This document shows positions 9,605 to 21,048 of a DNA stretch of 61,437 nucleotides, one piece after another. The notes under the pieces are model-generated. The model did not search any database, was not told the DNA's origin, and saw only the letters and a list, made by a program, of their open reading frames with translations. The DNA comes from Erwinia mallotivora (GTDB lineage Bacteria; Pseudomonadota; Gammaproteobacteria; Enterobacterales; Enterobacteriaceae). The number at the start of each line of letters is the position of its first letter. The stretch's first letter is position 1. The stretch covers positions 1 through 61,437 of the forward strand of contig NZ_JFHN01000052.1 in the NCBI RefSeq assembly GCF_000590885.1, written 5' to 3'. A program made the translations under genes and the position numbers.

Positions 9605-10489
9605 TCAGTCAGCGAATTGACGGTATAACTGCGGTAACATCCTTCCCAACTGGGTGAATTCAGTCATATCGTGAACGGCCATTTCATAGGAGAGCGCCTC
9701 CAGCATTTGCCGGTTCATACCGGCCGCCTCCGCAGTGGCCCGAACGTCGGGCTGCGACAGGCCAGAAATCCGGCTGAACTGCTGGTGCATCCCGATAAAA
9801 TAGCAGGAGTAAAGTTCAAAACCTCCTGCCACGTCCCGCCCGATGTGCAACATCAGGGTATTGGCTATATCAGGCCTGTCAGCCTGTGTCGCCCAGCCAC
9901 TGGCCGAAAATCTGAGGTTATGTCTCTCCAGCAGCGCTTTGTCGAGCCCCAGCGACACCGGGTCGGTAAAATGAATAATGGCATCCAGTTTCGTGTCGCC
10001 AATATATTCAATAATGTGATTGGGATTGCCATAGAGCTTTTCTGCGTAGCTCAGATGAGGATCGTTCATCCTGTGTGGCTCAGCCACACTGTTATCAACA
10101 TGCGCATAAGGAAACCACAGGGAATAGCGCTCTTTTTCTGCCACATGCCACAGAAACCACCACTCCATCATGGCTACCGTCACACCCGGCATAAAATGTC
10201 GGGTGACATTGCAGGTGGTTATCCCCTGTTCACCATCATCCGCCACGCCATAAACGGCACGGGGAAAATGCGACAGTTCAGTAAACAGAGAGTTGAGGCG
10301 GTCGGGTACAGGTGGGAAGGTTTTTTCCGGCGGTAAGGGGCCGTTCTGCGTGGCGTGCACCAGGTCAACCGGGACTTTCAGCTGTTTGCAGAAATAGTCA
10401 GCATAAGGTTTGTTGCCAATTGCCCGCTGATTTTCCTGCCACAGTTGCTGTGAGACCACCGGAAAATATGTCACTAATGTTGTTTCCAT
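9605..10489 (-). CDS. DAPG (2,4-diacetylphloroglucinol) hydrolase PhlG-family protein
   Basis: PhlG enzymes cleave a carbon-carbon bond of an acetylated phloroglucinol, releasing acetate, and use a zinc held by two His and two Glu. Pseudomonas PhlG uses His129, Glu160, His270 and Glu274. This 294-residue protein has His130 (PYAHVDN), Glu161 (HIIEYIG) and the pair His273/Glu277 (AVHDMTEF), with near-identical spacing. Length also fits. The true substrate is unknown: non-producers carry relatives that may degrade DAPG or act on other beta-diketones. The gene stands alone on the minus strand, convergent to opgD, with SD AAGGAG. The family call is from recalled motif positions, not a search. Confidence 0.75.
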   Translation of the reverse strand: METTLVTYFPVVSQQLWQENQRAIGNKPYADYFCKQLKVPVDLVHATQNGPLPPEKTFPPVPDRLNSLFTELSHFPRAVYGVADDGEQGITTCNVTRHFMPGVTVAMMEWWFLWHVAEKERYSLWFPYAHVDNSVAEPHRMNDPHLSYAEKLYGNPNHIIEYIGDTKLDAIIHFTDPVSLGLDKALLERHNLRFSASGWATQADRPDIANTLMLHIGRDVAGGFELYSCYFIGMHQQFSRISGLSQPDVRATAEAAGMNRQMLEALSYEMAVHDMTEFTQLGRMLPQLYRQFAD

Positions 10490-10644
10490 AGAAGCTCCTT
10501 TTCAGTTTTGCGCTCCTTCATTAACATCAAAAAATGTTTCTGTTTTAGGCATTCGGTGCCGGATTGCTTATCGCGATTGATTGCAGGACGAGCTTTTCGT
10601 TATCGGCAAAGGCGGGAAAAGAGAAAAACAGATGGGATTGGGTG

Positions 10645-10670
10645 AAAAAAACGGGCTACTGAGAGCCCGT
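10645..10670 (-). terminator. terminator of the nuo operon
   Basis: On the minus strand, stem ACGGGCT/AGCCCGT (10664-10670 with 10651-10657) with a 6-base loop is followed by seven Ts, 18 bp after the nuoN stop. Confidence 0.88.
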
Positions 10671-10687
10671 TCGTTATCGCTGTAAAA

Positions 10688-12145
10688 TTACATCAGCGGC
10701 TGTGCCATCTGCACCAGCGAGATCAGCGGTTGCGGGTAGATCCCTAACAGCAGAACCAGCACGGCAGAGATCAGTACCACCACCCCACCGGCAGTAAATG
10801 CCCAGTTGGCCGGGGTATCACGCTGCAACAGCTCCGGTGGCGTCAGATACAGGCTGACGGTGACGCGCAGATAGTAATAGAGACCAATCGCACTTCCCAC
10901 CACAACCGCACCGGTAAGCCACCACAGATGTGCGCCGACGCCAACCGCAATCACATAGAACTTACCGATAAAGCCCAGCGTCATTGGGATCCCGGCCAGC
11001 GACAGCATCATCACGGTCATCACCGCGGAAAGGATTGGACGGTGCCAGAACAGACCGCGATAAGAGTACAGCGAGTCGGCATCCGGACCGCGATAAGGAC
11101 TGGACATCAGGCTGACCACGCCAAACGCACCCAGGCTGCTGAACAGGTAACCGGCCAGATAGACGCCGACGGTTTCCAGCGACAGCTGATGCGTCTGAAT
11201 GGCAATCAGCGCGACCAGCAGATAGCCAAGGTGAGCAATCGACGAATAGCCCAGCAGACGTTTGATATTGCTCTGCGAAATCGCCATCAGATTACCAAAC
11301 AGCATTGACGCCACGGCGATAATCGACAGCACCAGACGGACGGCTTCGCTGTCAGCCACCGGCGCGTATAGGAACAAACGCATCACCACGCCAAAAATGG
11401 CAATCTTACTGGCGGTGGCGAGGAAGGTCGAAACCGGCGCAGGCGCACCCTGATACACATCCGGCGTCCACAGGTGAAACGGCACCAGCGACAGCTTGAA
11501 TCCCAGCCCCACAATCATCATGCCCAGACCAGCCAACAGCAGCGGCTGATGCAGCATGGCGCTGTTCAGGCTTTTACCCAGCGCAACAAAACTCAGGTCA
11601 CCCGCGTTGGCATACAGCAGCGCCATACCGAACAGCAGGAAGGAGGAAGCGACTGCCGACATAATGGTGTATTTGATACTGGCTTCCAGCGAACGCTTTT
11701 GCTGGAAGGCATAGCCCACCAGACCAAACAGCGGCAGAGAGATAAGCTCAATACCAATAAACAGCGCGGCCAGGTGATTAGCGCATGCCAGCACCACTCC
11801 ACCCGCAGCGGCAATCAGCACCAGCAGGTAGAACTCTTCGCGGTTATCCGGGTAGGTTGCCAGCCACGGATAAGCAAAGGTGCAGGTAGCCAGGCTGGCG
11901 ACAATGACCAGCCCGGTGTAGAGCATGGAATAGCCATCCACGCGCAGCAGCGGCGTAACATCCATTGCGCCAGCGTGGCCGACGAAGAACAGTGACAGCA
12001 GGGCAAGGTTCAGCCCGACCACTGCCAGCGTCTCATTAACGAAGTGATTGCGTCGCCACGCAATGGAAAGCATCACAACCACCACCGTCAATCCGACGAT
12101 CAGCAGCGGCAGAAGCGCGATCAATTGTTGAGGAGTTATTGTCAT
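10688..12145 (-). CDS. nuoN: NADH-quinone oxidoreductase subunit N
   Basis: NuoN is one of three antiporter-like proton-pumping subunits in the membrane arm of complex I. The 485 residues form about 14 membrane segments. The conserved antiporter core is visible: [36 protein letters not shown] with its lysine, [20 protein letters not shown] and [19 protein letters not shown]. It is the last gene of the operon, 6 bp after nuoM and just before a strong terminator. Confidence 0.97.
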   Translation of the reverse strand: MTITPQQLIALLPLLIVGLTVVVVMLSIAWRRNHFVNETLAVVGLNLALLSLFFVGHAGAMDVTPLLRVDGYSMLYTGLVIVASLATCTFAYPWLATYPDNREEFYLLVLIAAAGGVVLACANHLAALFIGIELISLPLFGLVGYAFQQKRSLEASIKYTIMSAVASSFLLFGMALLYANAGDLSFVALGKSLNSAMLHQPLLLAGLGMMIVGLGFKLSLVPFHLWTPDVYQGAPAPVSTFLATASKIAIFGVVMRLFLYAPVADSEAVRLVLSIIAVASMLFGNLMAISQSNIKRLLGYSSIAHLGYLLVALIAIQTHQLSLETVGVYLAGYLFSSLGAFGVVSLMSSPYRGPDADSLYSYRGLFWHRPILSAVMTVMMLSLAGIPMTLGFIGKFYVIAVGVGAHLWWLTGAVVVGSAIGLYYYLRVTVSLYLTPPELLQRDTPANWAFTAGGVVVLISAVLVLLLGIYPQPLISLVQMAQPLM

Positions 12146-12151
12146 GGCGAA

Positions 12152-13672
12152 TTACGGCCTTGTAGTTGAAATTGAAGCAGTAAACCACTGCTGAATGTTG
12201 CTCATCGCAGCATGTGAGGTATCCAGCACCGGCTGAGGATAAAAGCCCAGCAGCAGCAGCAGAACCACCAGCACCATGTTGATCAGGAATTCACGCGGCG
12301 ACATACCACGCAGAGGTTTCTCAGATTTTGCCGGGCCGTAGTAAGCGCGCTGCATCATAATCAGTGAATAGACCGACGCAAACACCAGGCCAAAGGTGGC
12401 GATCACAATAATCAGCGGCACCGATCGGAAACTGCCGGTCAGGATCATAAATTCACCGACAAAGTTCCCGGTTCCCGGCATCCCCAGGTTTGCCACCGCG
12501 AAGAACAGCGACAGACCTGGCAGCCATTTGATTCGTGACCACAAACCGCCCATCTGACGCATGTCGCGAGTATGCAGACGTTCGTACAGCTGCCCACAGA
12601 GGATAAACAGTGCCGCAGCGGAGAGGCCGTGGGCAATCATCTGTACCACCGCCCCCTGGAACGCCAGCTGGCTGCCGGTGTAGATAGCAATCAGCACAAA
12701 ACCCATATGTGAAATCGAGGTATAGGCGATCAGACGTTTGATGTCGTACTGCGAGAAAGCCATCCACGCGCCATAGAAGATACCAATAATGCCCAGCCAC
12801 ATAGCAATCGGGGCAAATTCTGCCGAGGCGGAAGGAAACAGCGGCAGCGCGAAACGCAGCAGACCATAGGCCGCCGTTTTCAGCAGGATCCCCGCCAGGT
12901 CAACGGAACCGGCTGTCGGTGCCTGGCTGTGCGCATCCGGCAACCAGCCATGCAGCGGCACAACCGGCATTTTCACCGCAAAGGCAATAAAGAAGCCCAG
13001 CATCAGCAGGTACTCAACGGTGTGAGACATCGGCGTTTTCAACAGATCTTCGTAGTTGAAGGTCCACACCCCGGTGGCGTTGTAGTTAACAAATACCAGC
13101 GCGAGAATGGCGATCAACATCACCAGACCACTGGCCTGGGTATAGATGAAGAATTTGGTTGCCGCCGTGATGCGCGTTTTGCCGTCCGATGCTTTGTGTC
13201 CCCACAGCGCAATCAGGAAGTACATCGGCACCAGCATCATTTCCCAGAAGAAGAAGAACAGGAACATGTCGATGGCAAGAAACACGCCGATAACGCCACC
13301 GAGGATCCACAGCAGATTAAGGTGAAAGAACCCCTGCCACTTTTCAATTTCGTTCCAGGAACAGAGGATAGCCATCACGCCAAGCAGGCCGGTTAACACC
13401 ACCATCAACAGCGAAAGCCCGTCCAGCGCCAGGTGCACGTTGATGCCGAATCGTGGGATCCACGAAAGCAGATATTCCGACTGCCACTGCGGAACCCCGG
13501 CAGGTTGAGTCAGTGAGTAGCCACCCTGCAACCAGAGCTGCAATGAGAGCGCCAGCGTCAGTCCCATTGCGATCAGGGCAATCCAGCGCGGCACTTTGCT
13601 ACCAAAACGCTCAAACTGCCAGCACAGCAGGCCGCCGATGAACGGGATTAATATAAGCCAGGGTAATAACAT
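12152..13672 (-). CDS. nuoM: NADH-quinone oxidoreductase subunit M
   Basis: NuoM is a membrane-arm antiporter-like subunit. The 506-residue length is close to the E. coli 509. Landmarks are FFFFWEMMLVPMYFLIALWG with the key Glu of TM5, FAVKMPVVPLHGWLPDAHSQAPTAGS, and YDIKRLIAYTSISHMGFVL. The ATG has GGGAAGC upstream. Unlike most of the operon it is separated from the preceding gene nuoL by 213 bp of non-coding DNA containing a repeat-like element. Confidence 0.97.
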   Translation of the reverse strand: MLLPWLILIPFIGGLLCWQFERFGSKVPRWIALIAMGLTLALSLQLWLQGGYSLTQPAGVPQWQSEYLLSWIPRFGINVHLALDGLSLLMVVLTGLLGVMAILCSWNEIEKWQGFFHLNLLWILGGVIGVFLAIDMFLFFFFWEMMLVPMYFLIALWGHKASDGKTRITAATKFFIYTQASGLVMLIAILALVFVNYNATGVWTFNYEDLLKTPMSHTVEYLLMLGFFIAFAVKMPVVPLHGWLPDAHSQAPTAGSVDLAGILLKTAAYGLLRFALPLFPSASAEFAPIAMWLGIIGIFYGAWMAFSQYDIKRLIAYTSISHMGFVLIAIYTGSQLAFQGAVVQMIAHGLSAAALFILCGQLYERLHTRDMRQMGGLWSRIKWLPGLSLFFAVANLGMPGTGNFVGEFMILTGSFRSVPLIIVIATFGLVFASVYSLIMMQRAYYGPAKSEKPLRGMSPREFLINMVLVVLLLLLGFYPQPVLDTSHAAMSNIQQWFTASISTTRP

Positions 13673-13682
13673 GGCGATTTGC

Positions 13683-13860
13683 TTCCCTTTTCTGAACCTG
13701 CATGGGCTATCTTACTTGCCAGTTTCGCCCCCGGCAGTGCTCGCAATCCTCACATACCTAAGTATGCTGCGGTTGCTCCGCGCTGGCGGTGTCGATACTG
13801 ACTGCGCCGATGACGCCCAACTCTCAGGTAATTTTCAACATCTTTCAACATGGGGACAGG
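13683..13860. repeat. structured nuoL-nuoM spacer, candidate dispersed intergenic repeat
   Basis: This spacer holds a short palindrome CATAC-CTAA-GTATG (about 13755-13768), followed by GC-rich arms around TGCGGTTGCTCCGCGC. It also has a direct repeat TTTCAACAT at 13833-13841 and 13843-13851. The arrangement resembles the short dispersed palindromic elements found between enterobacterial genes. Only one copy is in this window, so repeat status cannot be shown here. Confidence 0.35.
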
Positions 13861-13885
13861 ACACAGCCTGGCCCGCTCACAAACC

Positions 13886-15724
13886 TTAAACCACCATCAA
13901 CAACGCCAGTACCACCACGGCACCCAGGCTCATTGAGGCGACATACCAGCGCAGATAGCCGTTTTCGCTGACCACCAGACCTTTGTTCGCCAGACGGGAG
14001 AACAGAGCCGGGATGTTCATGACGGCGTTGAGCGGATCGCGTGACAGCAAACGCGCAATAAACAAATAAGGTTTGACGAAAATCTGATCGTACAGCCAGT
14101 CGAATCCCCAGGCCGCAAACCACCAGGTGGAGAAGAAACGCCCCGGCGCGCTGCGGGCAATACTGCTGACCAGCGAACGCTTACCCAGCCACAGCGCGGC
14201 TGCCAGCAAAATACCTACCACTGCAACCACACCAGAGGTAATTTCCAGGGTCAGTACCCGGCCATGCGCCAGTTCGGCCGTATCAGGCAGGACGCCCTTC
14301 AGTGGCGGCACGATCATTGCGCCAACAAAGGTGGAGAGAACCAGCAGCACCAGCAGCGGCAGATGATGGGTTATCCCTTTACCGGCATGAGCGTGAATTT
14401 TTTCTTCACCGTGGAAGGTGATGAAAATCATTCTGAAGGTATACAGCGAGGTCATAAATGCCCCGACCAGACCGGCCACCATCAGGTTGATATGACCGTT
14501 TGCCAGCGCACCGGCCAGAATCTCATCCTTACTGAAGAAGCCTGCGGTAATCAGCGGCAGAGCGGATAGCGCCGCGCCACCCACCAGGAAACAGACATAC
14601 ACCAGCGGGATGCTCTTACGCAGGCCACCCATTTTGAAGATGTTCTGCTCGTGGTGGCAGGCAAGGATCACCGAGCCGGAGGAGAGGAACAGCAGCGCCT
14701 TGAAGAAGGCATGGGTCATCAGATGGAAGATGGCCGCATCCCAGGCCTGCACGCCCAGCGCCAGGAACATGTAGCCAATCTGACTCATGGTTGAGTAAGC
14801 CAGCACACGTTTGATATCGGTCTGTACCAGCGCGGCAAACCCCGCCAGCACCAGGGTAACGGCTCCCACAATGCCAACCAGATGCAGTACTTCCGGCGTC
14901 AGCAGAAACAGGCCATGAGTGCGGGCAATCAGATACACCCCGGCGGTAACCATGGTCGCGGCGTGGATCAGCGCTGAAACCGGCGTTGGACCGGCCATCG
15001 CATCCGCCAGCCAGGTTTGCAACGGCAGCTGCGCAGATTTACCCACAGCACCGCCCAGCAGCATCAGGGTGGCCCACTGCAACATATGATTGTTGGCCGC
15101 AAAGTGCTCAGGTGCCAGCGCCACCATCTCACGGAAGTTCAGCGTCCCCAGTTCATTCCACAGGATAAATAATCCAAAGGCGAGGAACACATCGCCGACG
15201 CGGGTGATGATAAAGGCTTTCATTGCCGCCGCGCCGTTTTTCGGTTCGGTGTAGTAGAAACCAATCAGCAGATAGGAGCACAGCCCCACCCCTTCCCAAC
15301 CCAGATACATCAGCATCAGGTTATCGGCCAGCACCAGAACCACCATGCTGGCAATAAACAGGTTGGTGTAGGCGAAGAAGCGGGAGTAGCCCTCTTCACC
15401 ACGCATGTACCAGGAGGCGAACATGTGGATAAAGAAGCCCACGCCGGTCACCACCGACAGCATCGTCAGCGACAGGCCATCCAGCGTCAGGGACATTTTC
15501 ATGTCAAAGGTGCCGACATGCATCCAGGTCCACAGCGTCTGGTTAAACAGCGCCTGTCCATGACTGAAAAAGTCGATACCGACATACAGAGTGGCCAACG
15601 CCGCCAGCCCGACGGAACCCATTCCCACCGTAGCAGACAGATTCTCTGACCAACGACCACGGGAAAAGGCCAGTAGCACAAAGCCAATCAGCGGGAACAA
15701 AATGGTTAAAAAGAGAAGATTCAT
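13886..15724 (-). CDS. nuoL: NADH-quinone oxidoreductase subunit L
   Basis: NuoL is the distal proton-pumping subunit and carries the long lateral amphipathic helix near its C-terminus. The 612 residues match E. coli. Motifs visible are [21 protein letters not shown] with the TM5 Glu, [32 protein letters not shown], and [20 protein letters not shown]. Its ATG overlaps the nuoK stop by 4 bp. The 213-bp gap after it is the widest inside the operon. Confidence 0.97.
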   Translation of the reverse strand: MNLLFLTILFPLIGFVLLAFSRGRWSENLSATVGMGSVGLAALATLYVGIDFFSHGQALFNQTLWTWMHVGTFDMKMSLTLDGLSLTMLSVVTGVGFFIHMFASWYMRGEEGYSRFFAYTNLFIASMVVLVLADNLMLMYLGWEGVGLCSYLLIGFYYTEPKNGAAAMKAFIITRVGDVFLAFGLFILWNELGTLNFREMVALAPEHFAANNHMLQWATLMLLGGAVGKSAQLPLQTWLADAMAGPTPVSALIHAATMVTAGVYLIARTHGLFLLTPEVLHLVGIVGAVTLVLAGFAALVQTDIKRVLAYSTMSQIGYMFLALGVQAWDAAIFHLMTHAFFKALLFLSSGSVILACHHEQNIFKMGGLRKSIPLVYVCFLVGGAALSALPLITAGFFSKDEILAGALANGHINLMVAGLVGAFMTSLYTFRMIFITFHGEEKIHAHAGKGITHHLPLLVLLVLSTFVGAMIVPPLKGVLPDTAELAHGRVLTLEITSGVVAVVGILLAAALWLGKRSLVSSIARSAPGRFFSTWWFAAWGFDWLYDQIFVKPYLFIARLLSRDPLNAVMNIPALFSRLANKGLVVSENGYLRWYVASMSLGAVVVLALLMVV

Positions 15725-16023
15725 CCGCGCATCTCACTCACTTTGTCAATGTTGAGGTTCTGGCTGCGGCGGTGCAGTTGCAGCAATAATGCCAGTCCGA
15801 TGCTGGCTTCCGCCGCTGCCAGACTGATTGCCAGGATATACATCACCTGACCGTCAGCCTGGCCCCAGTAGCTACCAGCAACCACAAATGCCAGCGCTGC
15901 CGCATTGATCATAATTTCAAGGCTGATCAGCATAAACAGCAGGTTGCGACGAATGATCACCCCGGTCAGACCGAGAACGAAAAGAATGGCGGCCAGAATA
16001 AGACCGTGTTGCAAAGGGATCAT
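15721..16023 (-). CDS. nuoK: NADH-quinone oxidoreductase subunit K
   Basis: NuoK is a three-helix membrane subunit of complex I. The 100 residues equal the E. coli length. The two buried glutamates used in proton transfer lie in [17 protein letters not shown] and [17 protein letters not shown]. Its start overlaps the nuoJ stop and its stop overlaps the nuoL start, 4 bp in each case, indicating tight coupling. Confidence 0.97.
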   Translation of the reverse strand: MIPLQHGLILAAILFVLGLTGVIIRRNLLFMLISLEIMINAAALAFVVAGSYWGQADGQVMYILAISLAAAEASIGLALLLQLHRRSQNLNIDKVSEMRG

Positions 16024-16574
16024 GCGTGTTCCTCCTTCTTCGCTGCCACGGTATCTTCCGGGCGATTACTCAGCACCTCACCCGCACGCTGTTCACGTCC
16101 GATGTGATACGCCACGACCAGTCCTGCCAGCAGCAGCATCGATGCCAGTTCTACCGCAAGGACATAAGGGCCAAACAGGCTGATGCCTACGGCTTTCGCA
16201 TCAATCATCCGTCCATCAATACCGTGGTCATGCACGGAATGAATGGCCCAGACCATCACCACCAGCAGCAGCAGAGAGCAGAGGCCTGGCCCCAACCACA
16301 CCGCTGGCTTCAGCCATTCACGCTCCTGGGCCTGCACGCTCTCGCCGAGATTAAGCATCATCACCACGAAGACAAACAGCACCATGATCGCCCCGGCATA
16401 GACGATGATTTCCAACGCCCCGGCAAAGTAAGCCCCAAGGGAGAAAAACACCCCGGCCACCGCCAGCAGAGAGATGATCAGATATAACAGTGCGTGAACC
16501 GGGTTGGTGTGGGTGATAACGCGCAACGTTGTCAGCACCGCGACCAGTCCGCAAAGATAAAACGCAAATTCCAT
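16020..16574 (-). CDS. nuoJ: NADH-quinone oxidoreductase subunit J
   Basis: NuoJ is a five-helix membrane subunit of complex I. The 184 residues begin [20 protein letters not shown]. The conserved helix with the pi-bulge ([23 protein letters not shown]) is intact. It follows nuoI by 10 bp and overlaps nuoK. The C-terminal tail is charged and cytoplasmic, as is usual. Confidence 0.96.
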   Translation of the reverse strand: MEFAFYLCGLVAVLTTLRVITHTNPVHALLYLIISLLAVAGVFFSLGAYFAGALEIIVYAGAIMVLFVFVVMMLNLGESVQAQEREWLKPAVWLGPGLCSLLLLVVMVWAIHSVHDHGIDGRMIDAKAVGISLFGPYVLAVELASMLLLAGLVVAYHIGREQRAGEVLSNRPEDTVAAKKEEHA

Positions 16575-16584
16575 GCCTGGCTCC

Positions 16585-17127
16585 TTAAGGTAACAAGCCC
16601 TTGACGTCGATGGGTTTAGCTTCGTTAGCCGCTTCGCCTTTGTCTTTCCCGTCGATCGCCATGCCCGCCATCCGGTAAAAGTTATATTCCGGGTATTTGC
16701 CCGGACCGGAGATCAGCAGGTTCTCTTTCTCATAAACCAGATCCTGACGCTTAAACTCACCCATTTCGAAATCGGGGGTAAGCTGAATAGCGGTGGTCGG
16801 GCAGGCCTCTTCACACAGGCCACAGAAAATGCAGCGAGAGAAGTTGATACGGAAAAACTCGGGATACCAGCGACCATCGGCCATTTCCGCTTTTTGCAGG
16901 GAAATACACCCCACCGGGCAGGCTACCGCGCAAAGGTTACAGGCCACGCAGCGCTCCTGACCGTCAGGATCGCGCGTCAGCACAATGCGGCCACGGTAGC
17001 GAGGCGGCAGATAGACCGGCTCTTCCGGGTACATCATGGTTTCACGTTTGGCAAAGGCGTTTGAGCCAATCAGCACGATACTGCGGATCGTGGTGCCAAA
17101 CCCCACCAGAATGTCTTTTAATGTCAT
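16585..17127 (-). CDS. nuoI: NADH-quinone oxidoreductase subunit I (two 4Fe-4S clusters)
   Basis: NuoI carries clusters N6a and N6b, which pass electrons towards NuoB. The 180 residues equal E. coli. The two ferredoxin motifs are [15 protein letters not shown] (around residue 60) and [15 protein letters not shown] (around residue 99), with all eight cysteines present. It sits between nuoH and nuoJ in the canonical order. Confidence 0.97.
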   Translation of the reverse strand: MTLKDILVGFGTTIRSIVLIGSNAFAKRETMMYPEEPVYLPPRYRGRIVLTRDPDGQERCVACNLCAVACPVGCISLQKAEMADGRWYPEFFRINFSRCIFCGLCEEACPTTAIQLTPDFEMGEFKRQDLVYEKENLLISGPGKYPEYNFYRMAGMAIDGKDKGEAANEAKPIDVKGLLP

Positions 17128-17143
17128 AGTCTTAACCCCAACC

Positions 17144-18118
17144 TCAGGCGTTGTACAGAATCACTGCGGCAGTTGCCAGCAGGTTCAGCAACGTTAACGG
17201 CAGACAAACTTTCCAGCCGAACGACATCACCTGGTCGTAGCGCGGACGTGGTAACGCCGCGCGGATCAGAATGAACATCATCATAAAAAACGCCGTTTTA
17301 ATGGCGAACCAGAAAACAGGCGGCAGCCACGGGCCGTTCCAGCCACCGAAAAACAGCGTCACAATCAGTGAGGAAACGGTGACGATACCGACATATTCAC
17401 CGACAAAGAACAGGCCGAACTTCATCCCGGCGTATTCAATGTGGTAACCGTCCGCCAGTTCCTGCTCTGCTTCCGGCTGGTCGAACGGATGACGGTGGCA
17501 CACGGCCACACCGGCGATGGCAAAGGTCAGGAAGCCAAAGAACTGCGGGATAATGTTCCACAGGTGCTGCTGGCTGTTGACGATATCGACCATATTGAAC
17601 GATCCCGCCTGCGCCACCACGCCCATCAGCGACAGGCCAAGGAACACTTCATAACTCAGGGTCTGCGCCGAGGCACGCATCGCGCCTAACAGCGAGTATT
17701 TGTTGTTACTGGACCAGCCAGCGAACAGCACCGCGTAGACCGCCAGCCCCGCCATCATCAGGAAGAACAGCAGGCCGATATTCAGATCGGCACCCATCCA
17801 GGTTGAGGTCACCGGCACGATAGCCATCGCCAGCAGCAGTGAGGTAAAGGCGATCATCGGCGCGAGGGTAAAAATTACCCGGTCGGTAAAGGGCGGCGTC
17901 CAGTCCTCTTTGAAGAACATTTTGATCATGTCCGCCACCAGCTGGAGCGAACCACCCCAACCCACACGGTTAGGCCCGTAACGGTTCTGGAACAGGCCAA
18001 GCAGACGACGTTCGCCAAAACTCATAAAGGCACCGCAGCCCACCACCACAAACAGGATCACTAAGGCTTTTGCGACGGCAATAATGACGTCAATAACTTC
18101 CGGTGTCAGCCAGCTCAT
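17144..18118 (-). CDS. nuoH: NADH-quinone oxidoreductase subunit H
   Basis: NuoH joins the membrane and hydrophilic arms and forms part of the quinone cavity. The 324 residues compare with 325 in E. coli. The sequence shows [19 protein letters not shown] near residue 35 and the charged loop [20 protein letters not shown] that lines the quinone entry. Its ATG overlaps the nuoG stop by 4 bp. Confidence 0.97.
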   Translation of the reverse strand: MSWLTPEVIDVIIAVAKALVILFVVVGCGAFMSFGERRLLGLFQNRYGPNRVGWGGSLQLVADMIKMFFKEDWTPPFTDRVIFTLAPMIAFTSLLLAMAIVPVTSTWMGADLNIGLLFFLMMAGLAVYAVLFAGWSSNNKYSLLGAMRASAQTLSYEVFLGLSLMGVVAQAGSFNMVDIVNSQQHLWNIIPQFFGFLTFAIAGVAVCHRHPFDQPEAEQELADGYHIEYAGMKFGLFFVGEYVGIVTVSSLIVTLFFGGWNGPWLPPVFWFAIKTAFFMMMFILIRAALPRPRYDQVMSFGWKVCLPLTLLNLLATAAVILYNA

Positions 18119-20850
18119 TGTGCCGCCTCCCGCAGATTATCAATGCTCGCACCCAGCAGGAACGGCGGAATACCCGGCATCCCCAGCGGCAAACCGACCT
18201 GCCCTGCCTGCAAGGTTTCAGAGAAACGCACCGGCAGACGCAGCGTTTCGCCTGCGCAGGTAAACTCAACCGATGCGCCGGCATTAACACCGAGCGCGGC
18301 GGCGTCAGCAGGATTCACCATCAGATAAGGCTCTGGCATCCGTTGCTGGATAACCGGTGAACGCTGGGTCATCTCCTCGCTGCCGAACAGCTGGAAATAA
18401 GGCGCGACACGCCAGCTGTTTTGCTGACCGCTGAACGTCTCTGGCACCGTATCGAACCAGTCAAGCTGGCCGCTACCGGCTTCAAACAGGCGAACGCCGG
18501 GGTCGCCATTGCGCAGCTTTCCACCCACTTCATCCTGGAATTTATTCCACGCCTGCGGGGAGTTCCAGCCCGGAGCCCAGGCAAAAGGAATTTGTGAACG
18601 GGCGGCAGACGGCTGGTTGTTTCCTTCCATTGAGAAAGCAAACATGGTGTCTTTATCCTGCGGCTGACGCGGCTCATGCACGCTGATATTGGCGCGCATG
18701 GCGGTACGACCACTGGAGCGGGCTGGTGAACGAGCCAGCTTCTGACCACGAATACGGAAGCTGGCATCCGGCGCAGCATCTTTAATGCCAGCCAGCTGCG
18801 GCAGGGCCGTAACACAGGCATCGATAACATGGTCCAGCTGCGTCCAGTCCACCTGGCGGCTGCTGATAGTGCTTTGCAATGAGTGCAACCAGCGCCAGCT
18901 CTCCAGCATCGCCACGTTATGGTCATAATAGGCCGGATCGTAAACCTGGAAGAATCGCTGAGCGCGCCCCTCCTGGTTAACCACGGTACCGTCGCTCTCT
19001 GCAAAACTGGCGGTTGACAGGATCAGCCCCGCTTTCTCCATCGTCGCCGTGCGCTGATGATCGATAACGATCACGTTTGGCGTGTTACTCAGCGCCGCAT
19101 CGACCGTGGCTTTTGGCGCATGACGGTAGAGATCGTTTTCCATGATGATCACCGCATCTGCCGATCCATTTTCCAGTTCGCTCAGCGCCGCATCCAACGG
19201 CTGGCCACCAATCAGGCCAAGTCCAACGCTGTTTGCGCTGCCGGCCAGCAGGGTGATACCGACATCCGCGCCACGGCCTTTCAGGGCTCTGGCAACGTTA
19301 GCCGCAGCCTGGATCATCGCCTCGCTGCCTGCATGCACGCCGGAAATAATCAGCGGTTTCTTCGCACCGGCCAGCGCCTGGACCACCACGTCAATTTTGC
19401 TGGCCAGTGAACGATCAATCCCTTCCACCGCTGGCGCGGTTTCATCCAGTGCGTGAGCAATGGCAAAGCCAACGCGAGCCTGATCTTCGATCGGCGCACG
19501 ATAACTCCATGCGGCGATATCATCCAGACGGGTGGCATCAACGTTAGTGACAAACAGCGGATGTTTGGCGTGCTGTCCGATGTTCATGATGGCCGCAATC
19601 TGCCAGTCAGCCACTTTTTGTGCCGCCGCCATCTGGCGGGCCTTGCCCTTGACCGCCTGACGCACTGACAGCGCCACGCGCGCGCCAACCTGAGTCAGGT
19701 CTTCACCCAACACCAGCACCGCATCGTAACTTTCAATTTCGCGCAGGGCTGGCGTATGGATGCCGCCGTCGCGCAGTACGCTCAGCATCAGCTCCAGACG
19801 GGCCTGCTCACCGGCAGGGATGCCCGTGGAGAAGTTCTCTGCGCCCACCAGTTCACGCAGCGCAAAGTTGCTTTCAATGCTGGCGCGTGGTGAGCCGATG
19901 CCGATAACTTTCTTCGCCTGACGCAGTACATCTGCCGCACCCTGCATTGCCTGTTCCGCATTGAGCGCGATCCAGTCATTGCCACGACGCTGCATCGGCT
20001 GGCGTGGCCGGTCTTTCAGGTTGACGTAGCCATAGCCAAAGCGACCACGGTCACAGAGGAAGTACTGGTTAACGGTGCCGTTGTAACGGTTTTCAACGCG
20101 ACGCAGTTCGCCATAACGCTCGCCCGGGCTGGTGTTACAGCCAATGCTGCACTGCTGGCAGATGCTTGGTGCATACTGCATGTCCCATTTACGGTTATAG
20201 CGTTCAGAGTGCGTTTTATCGGTGAATACGCCGGTCGGGCAGATTTCTACCAGGTTACCGGAGAATTCGCTCTCCAGCACCCCATCTTCCGGGCGGCCAA
20301 AATAGACGTTGTCATGTGCGCCGTAGACACCCAGATCGCTGCCATCAGCGTAATCTTTGTAGTAACGCACGCAGCGATAGCAGGCGATACAACGGTTCAT
20401 TTCATGAGAGATGAACGGCCCCAGATCCTGATTACGGTGGGTACGCTTGGTGAAGCGGTAGCGACGGAAGCTGTGCCCGGTCATCACGGTCATATCCTGA
20501 AGATGGCAGTTGCCGCCCTCTTCACACACCGGACAGTCGTGCGGGTGGTTGGTCATCAGCCACTCCACCACGCTTTCACGGAACTCTTTGGCCTCTGCAT
20601 CATCAATAGAGATGAAAGTGCCATCCGATGCTGGGGTCATACAGGACATTACCAGGCGGCCACGCGTATCTTCGGCGTTCTGGAATTGCTTTACCGCACA
20701 CTGACGGCAGGCACCGACACTACCCAGCGCCGGATGCCAGCAAAAATAAGGAATATCAAGACCGAGTGAGAGGCAAGCCTGTAACAGGTTGTCCGCACCA
20801 TCGACGTCATATTCTTTACCGTCTACATGAATTGTAGCCATAGTGAACAT
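18115..20850 (-). CDS. nuoG: NADH-quinone oxidoreductase subunit G (iron-sulfur, molybdopterin-oxidoreductase fold)
   Basis: NuoG carries several iron-sulfur clusters in the NADH arm. The N-terminus has the 2Fe-2S ligands ([19 protein letters not shown]), then [14 protein letters not shown] and [23 protein letters not shown] follows near residue 230 for the extra cluster N7, then a catalytically inert molybdopterin-oxidoreductase-like domain. About 911 residues, against 908 in E. coli. The frame opens at a TTG at 20856; I prefer the ATG at 20850. A further in-frame ATG at 20841 ([11 protein letters not shown]) is also plausible. It is preceded by a 192-bp non-coding gap after nuoF. Confidence 0.96.
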   Translation of the reverse strand: MFTMATIHVDGKEYDVDGADNLLQACLSLGLDIPYFCWHPALGSVGACRQCAVKQFQNAEDTRGRLVMSCMTPASDGTFISIDDAEAKEFRESVVEWLMTNHPHDCPVCEEGGNCHLQDMTVMTGHSFRRYRFTKRTHRNQDLGPFISHEMNRCIACYRCVRYYKDYADGSDLGVYGAHDNVYFGRPEDGVLESEFSGNLVEICPTGVFTDKTHSERYNRKWDMQYAPSICQQCSIGCNTSPGERYGELRRVENRYNGTVNQYFLCDRGRFGYGYVNLKDRPRQPMQRRGNDWIALNAEQAMQGAADVLRQAKKVIGIGSPRASIESNFALRELVGAENFSTGIPAGEQARLELMLSVLRDGGIHTPALREIESYDAVLVLGEDLTQVGARVALSVRQAVKGKARQMAAAQKVADWQIAAIMNIGQHAKHPLFVTNVDATRLDDIAAWSYRAPIEDQARVGFAIAHALDETAPAVEGIDRSLASKIDVVVQALAGAKKPLIISGVHAGSEAMIQAAANVARALKGRGADVGITLLAGSANSVGLGLIGGQPLDAALSELENGSADAVIIMENDLYRHAPKATVDAALSNTPNVIVIDHQRTATMEKAGLILSTASFAESDGTVVNQEGRAQRFFQVYDPAYYDHNVAMLESWRWLHSLQSTISSRQVDWTQLDHVIDACVTALPQLAGIKDAAPDASFRIRGQKLARSPARSSGRTAMRANISVHEPRQPQDKDTMFAFSMEGNNQPSAARSQIPFAWAPGWNSPQAWNKFQDEVGGKLRNGDPGVRLFEAGSGQLDWFDTVPETFSGQQNSWRVAPYFQLFGSEEMTQRSPVIQQRMPEPYLMVNPADAAALGVNAGASVEFTCAGETLRLPVRFSETLQAGQVGLPLGMPGIPPFLLGASIDNLREAAQ

Positions 20851-21048
20851 GCTCAAGTAAGGCTCGTACCAGACGAGCGTTAAACAGAATTCTTCTACCT
20901 GTCATCTTGTCTGTCACAGCGGCGTTGACTGCGTTTTTATCCTGGACACTGGCTAATCCCTGCGTCCGGAGTGCTTTTGATGTCGCCTGACTGTGACTGA
21001 AAAACCTCAGGTAAAATCAGCGATGACTTCTCGCATCTTAATTTTTCT

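Noticed and set aside
11474..11995. Antisense frame inside nuoN, rich in Gln/His/Arg
   Set aside because: Typical low-complexity shadow of a membrane protein gene; no ribosome site or homology.
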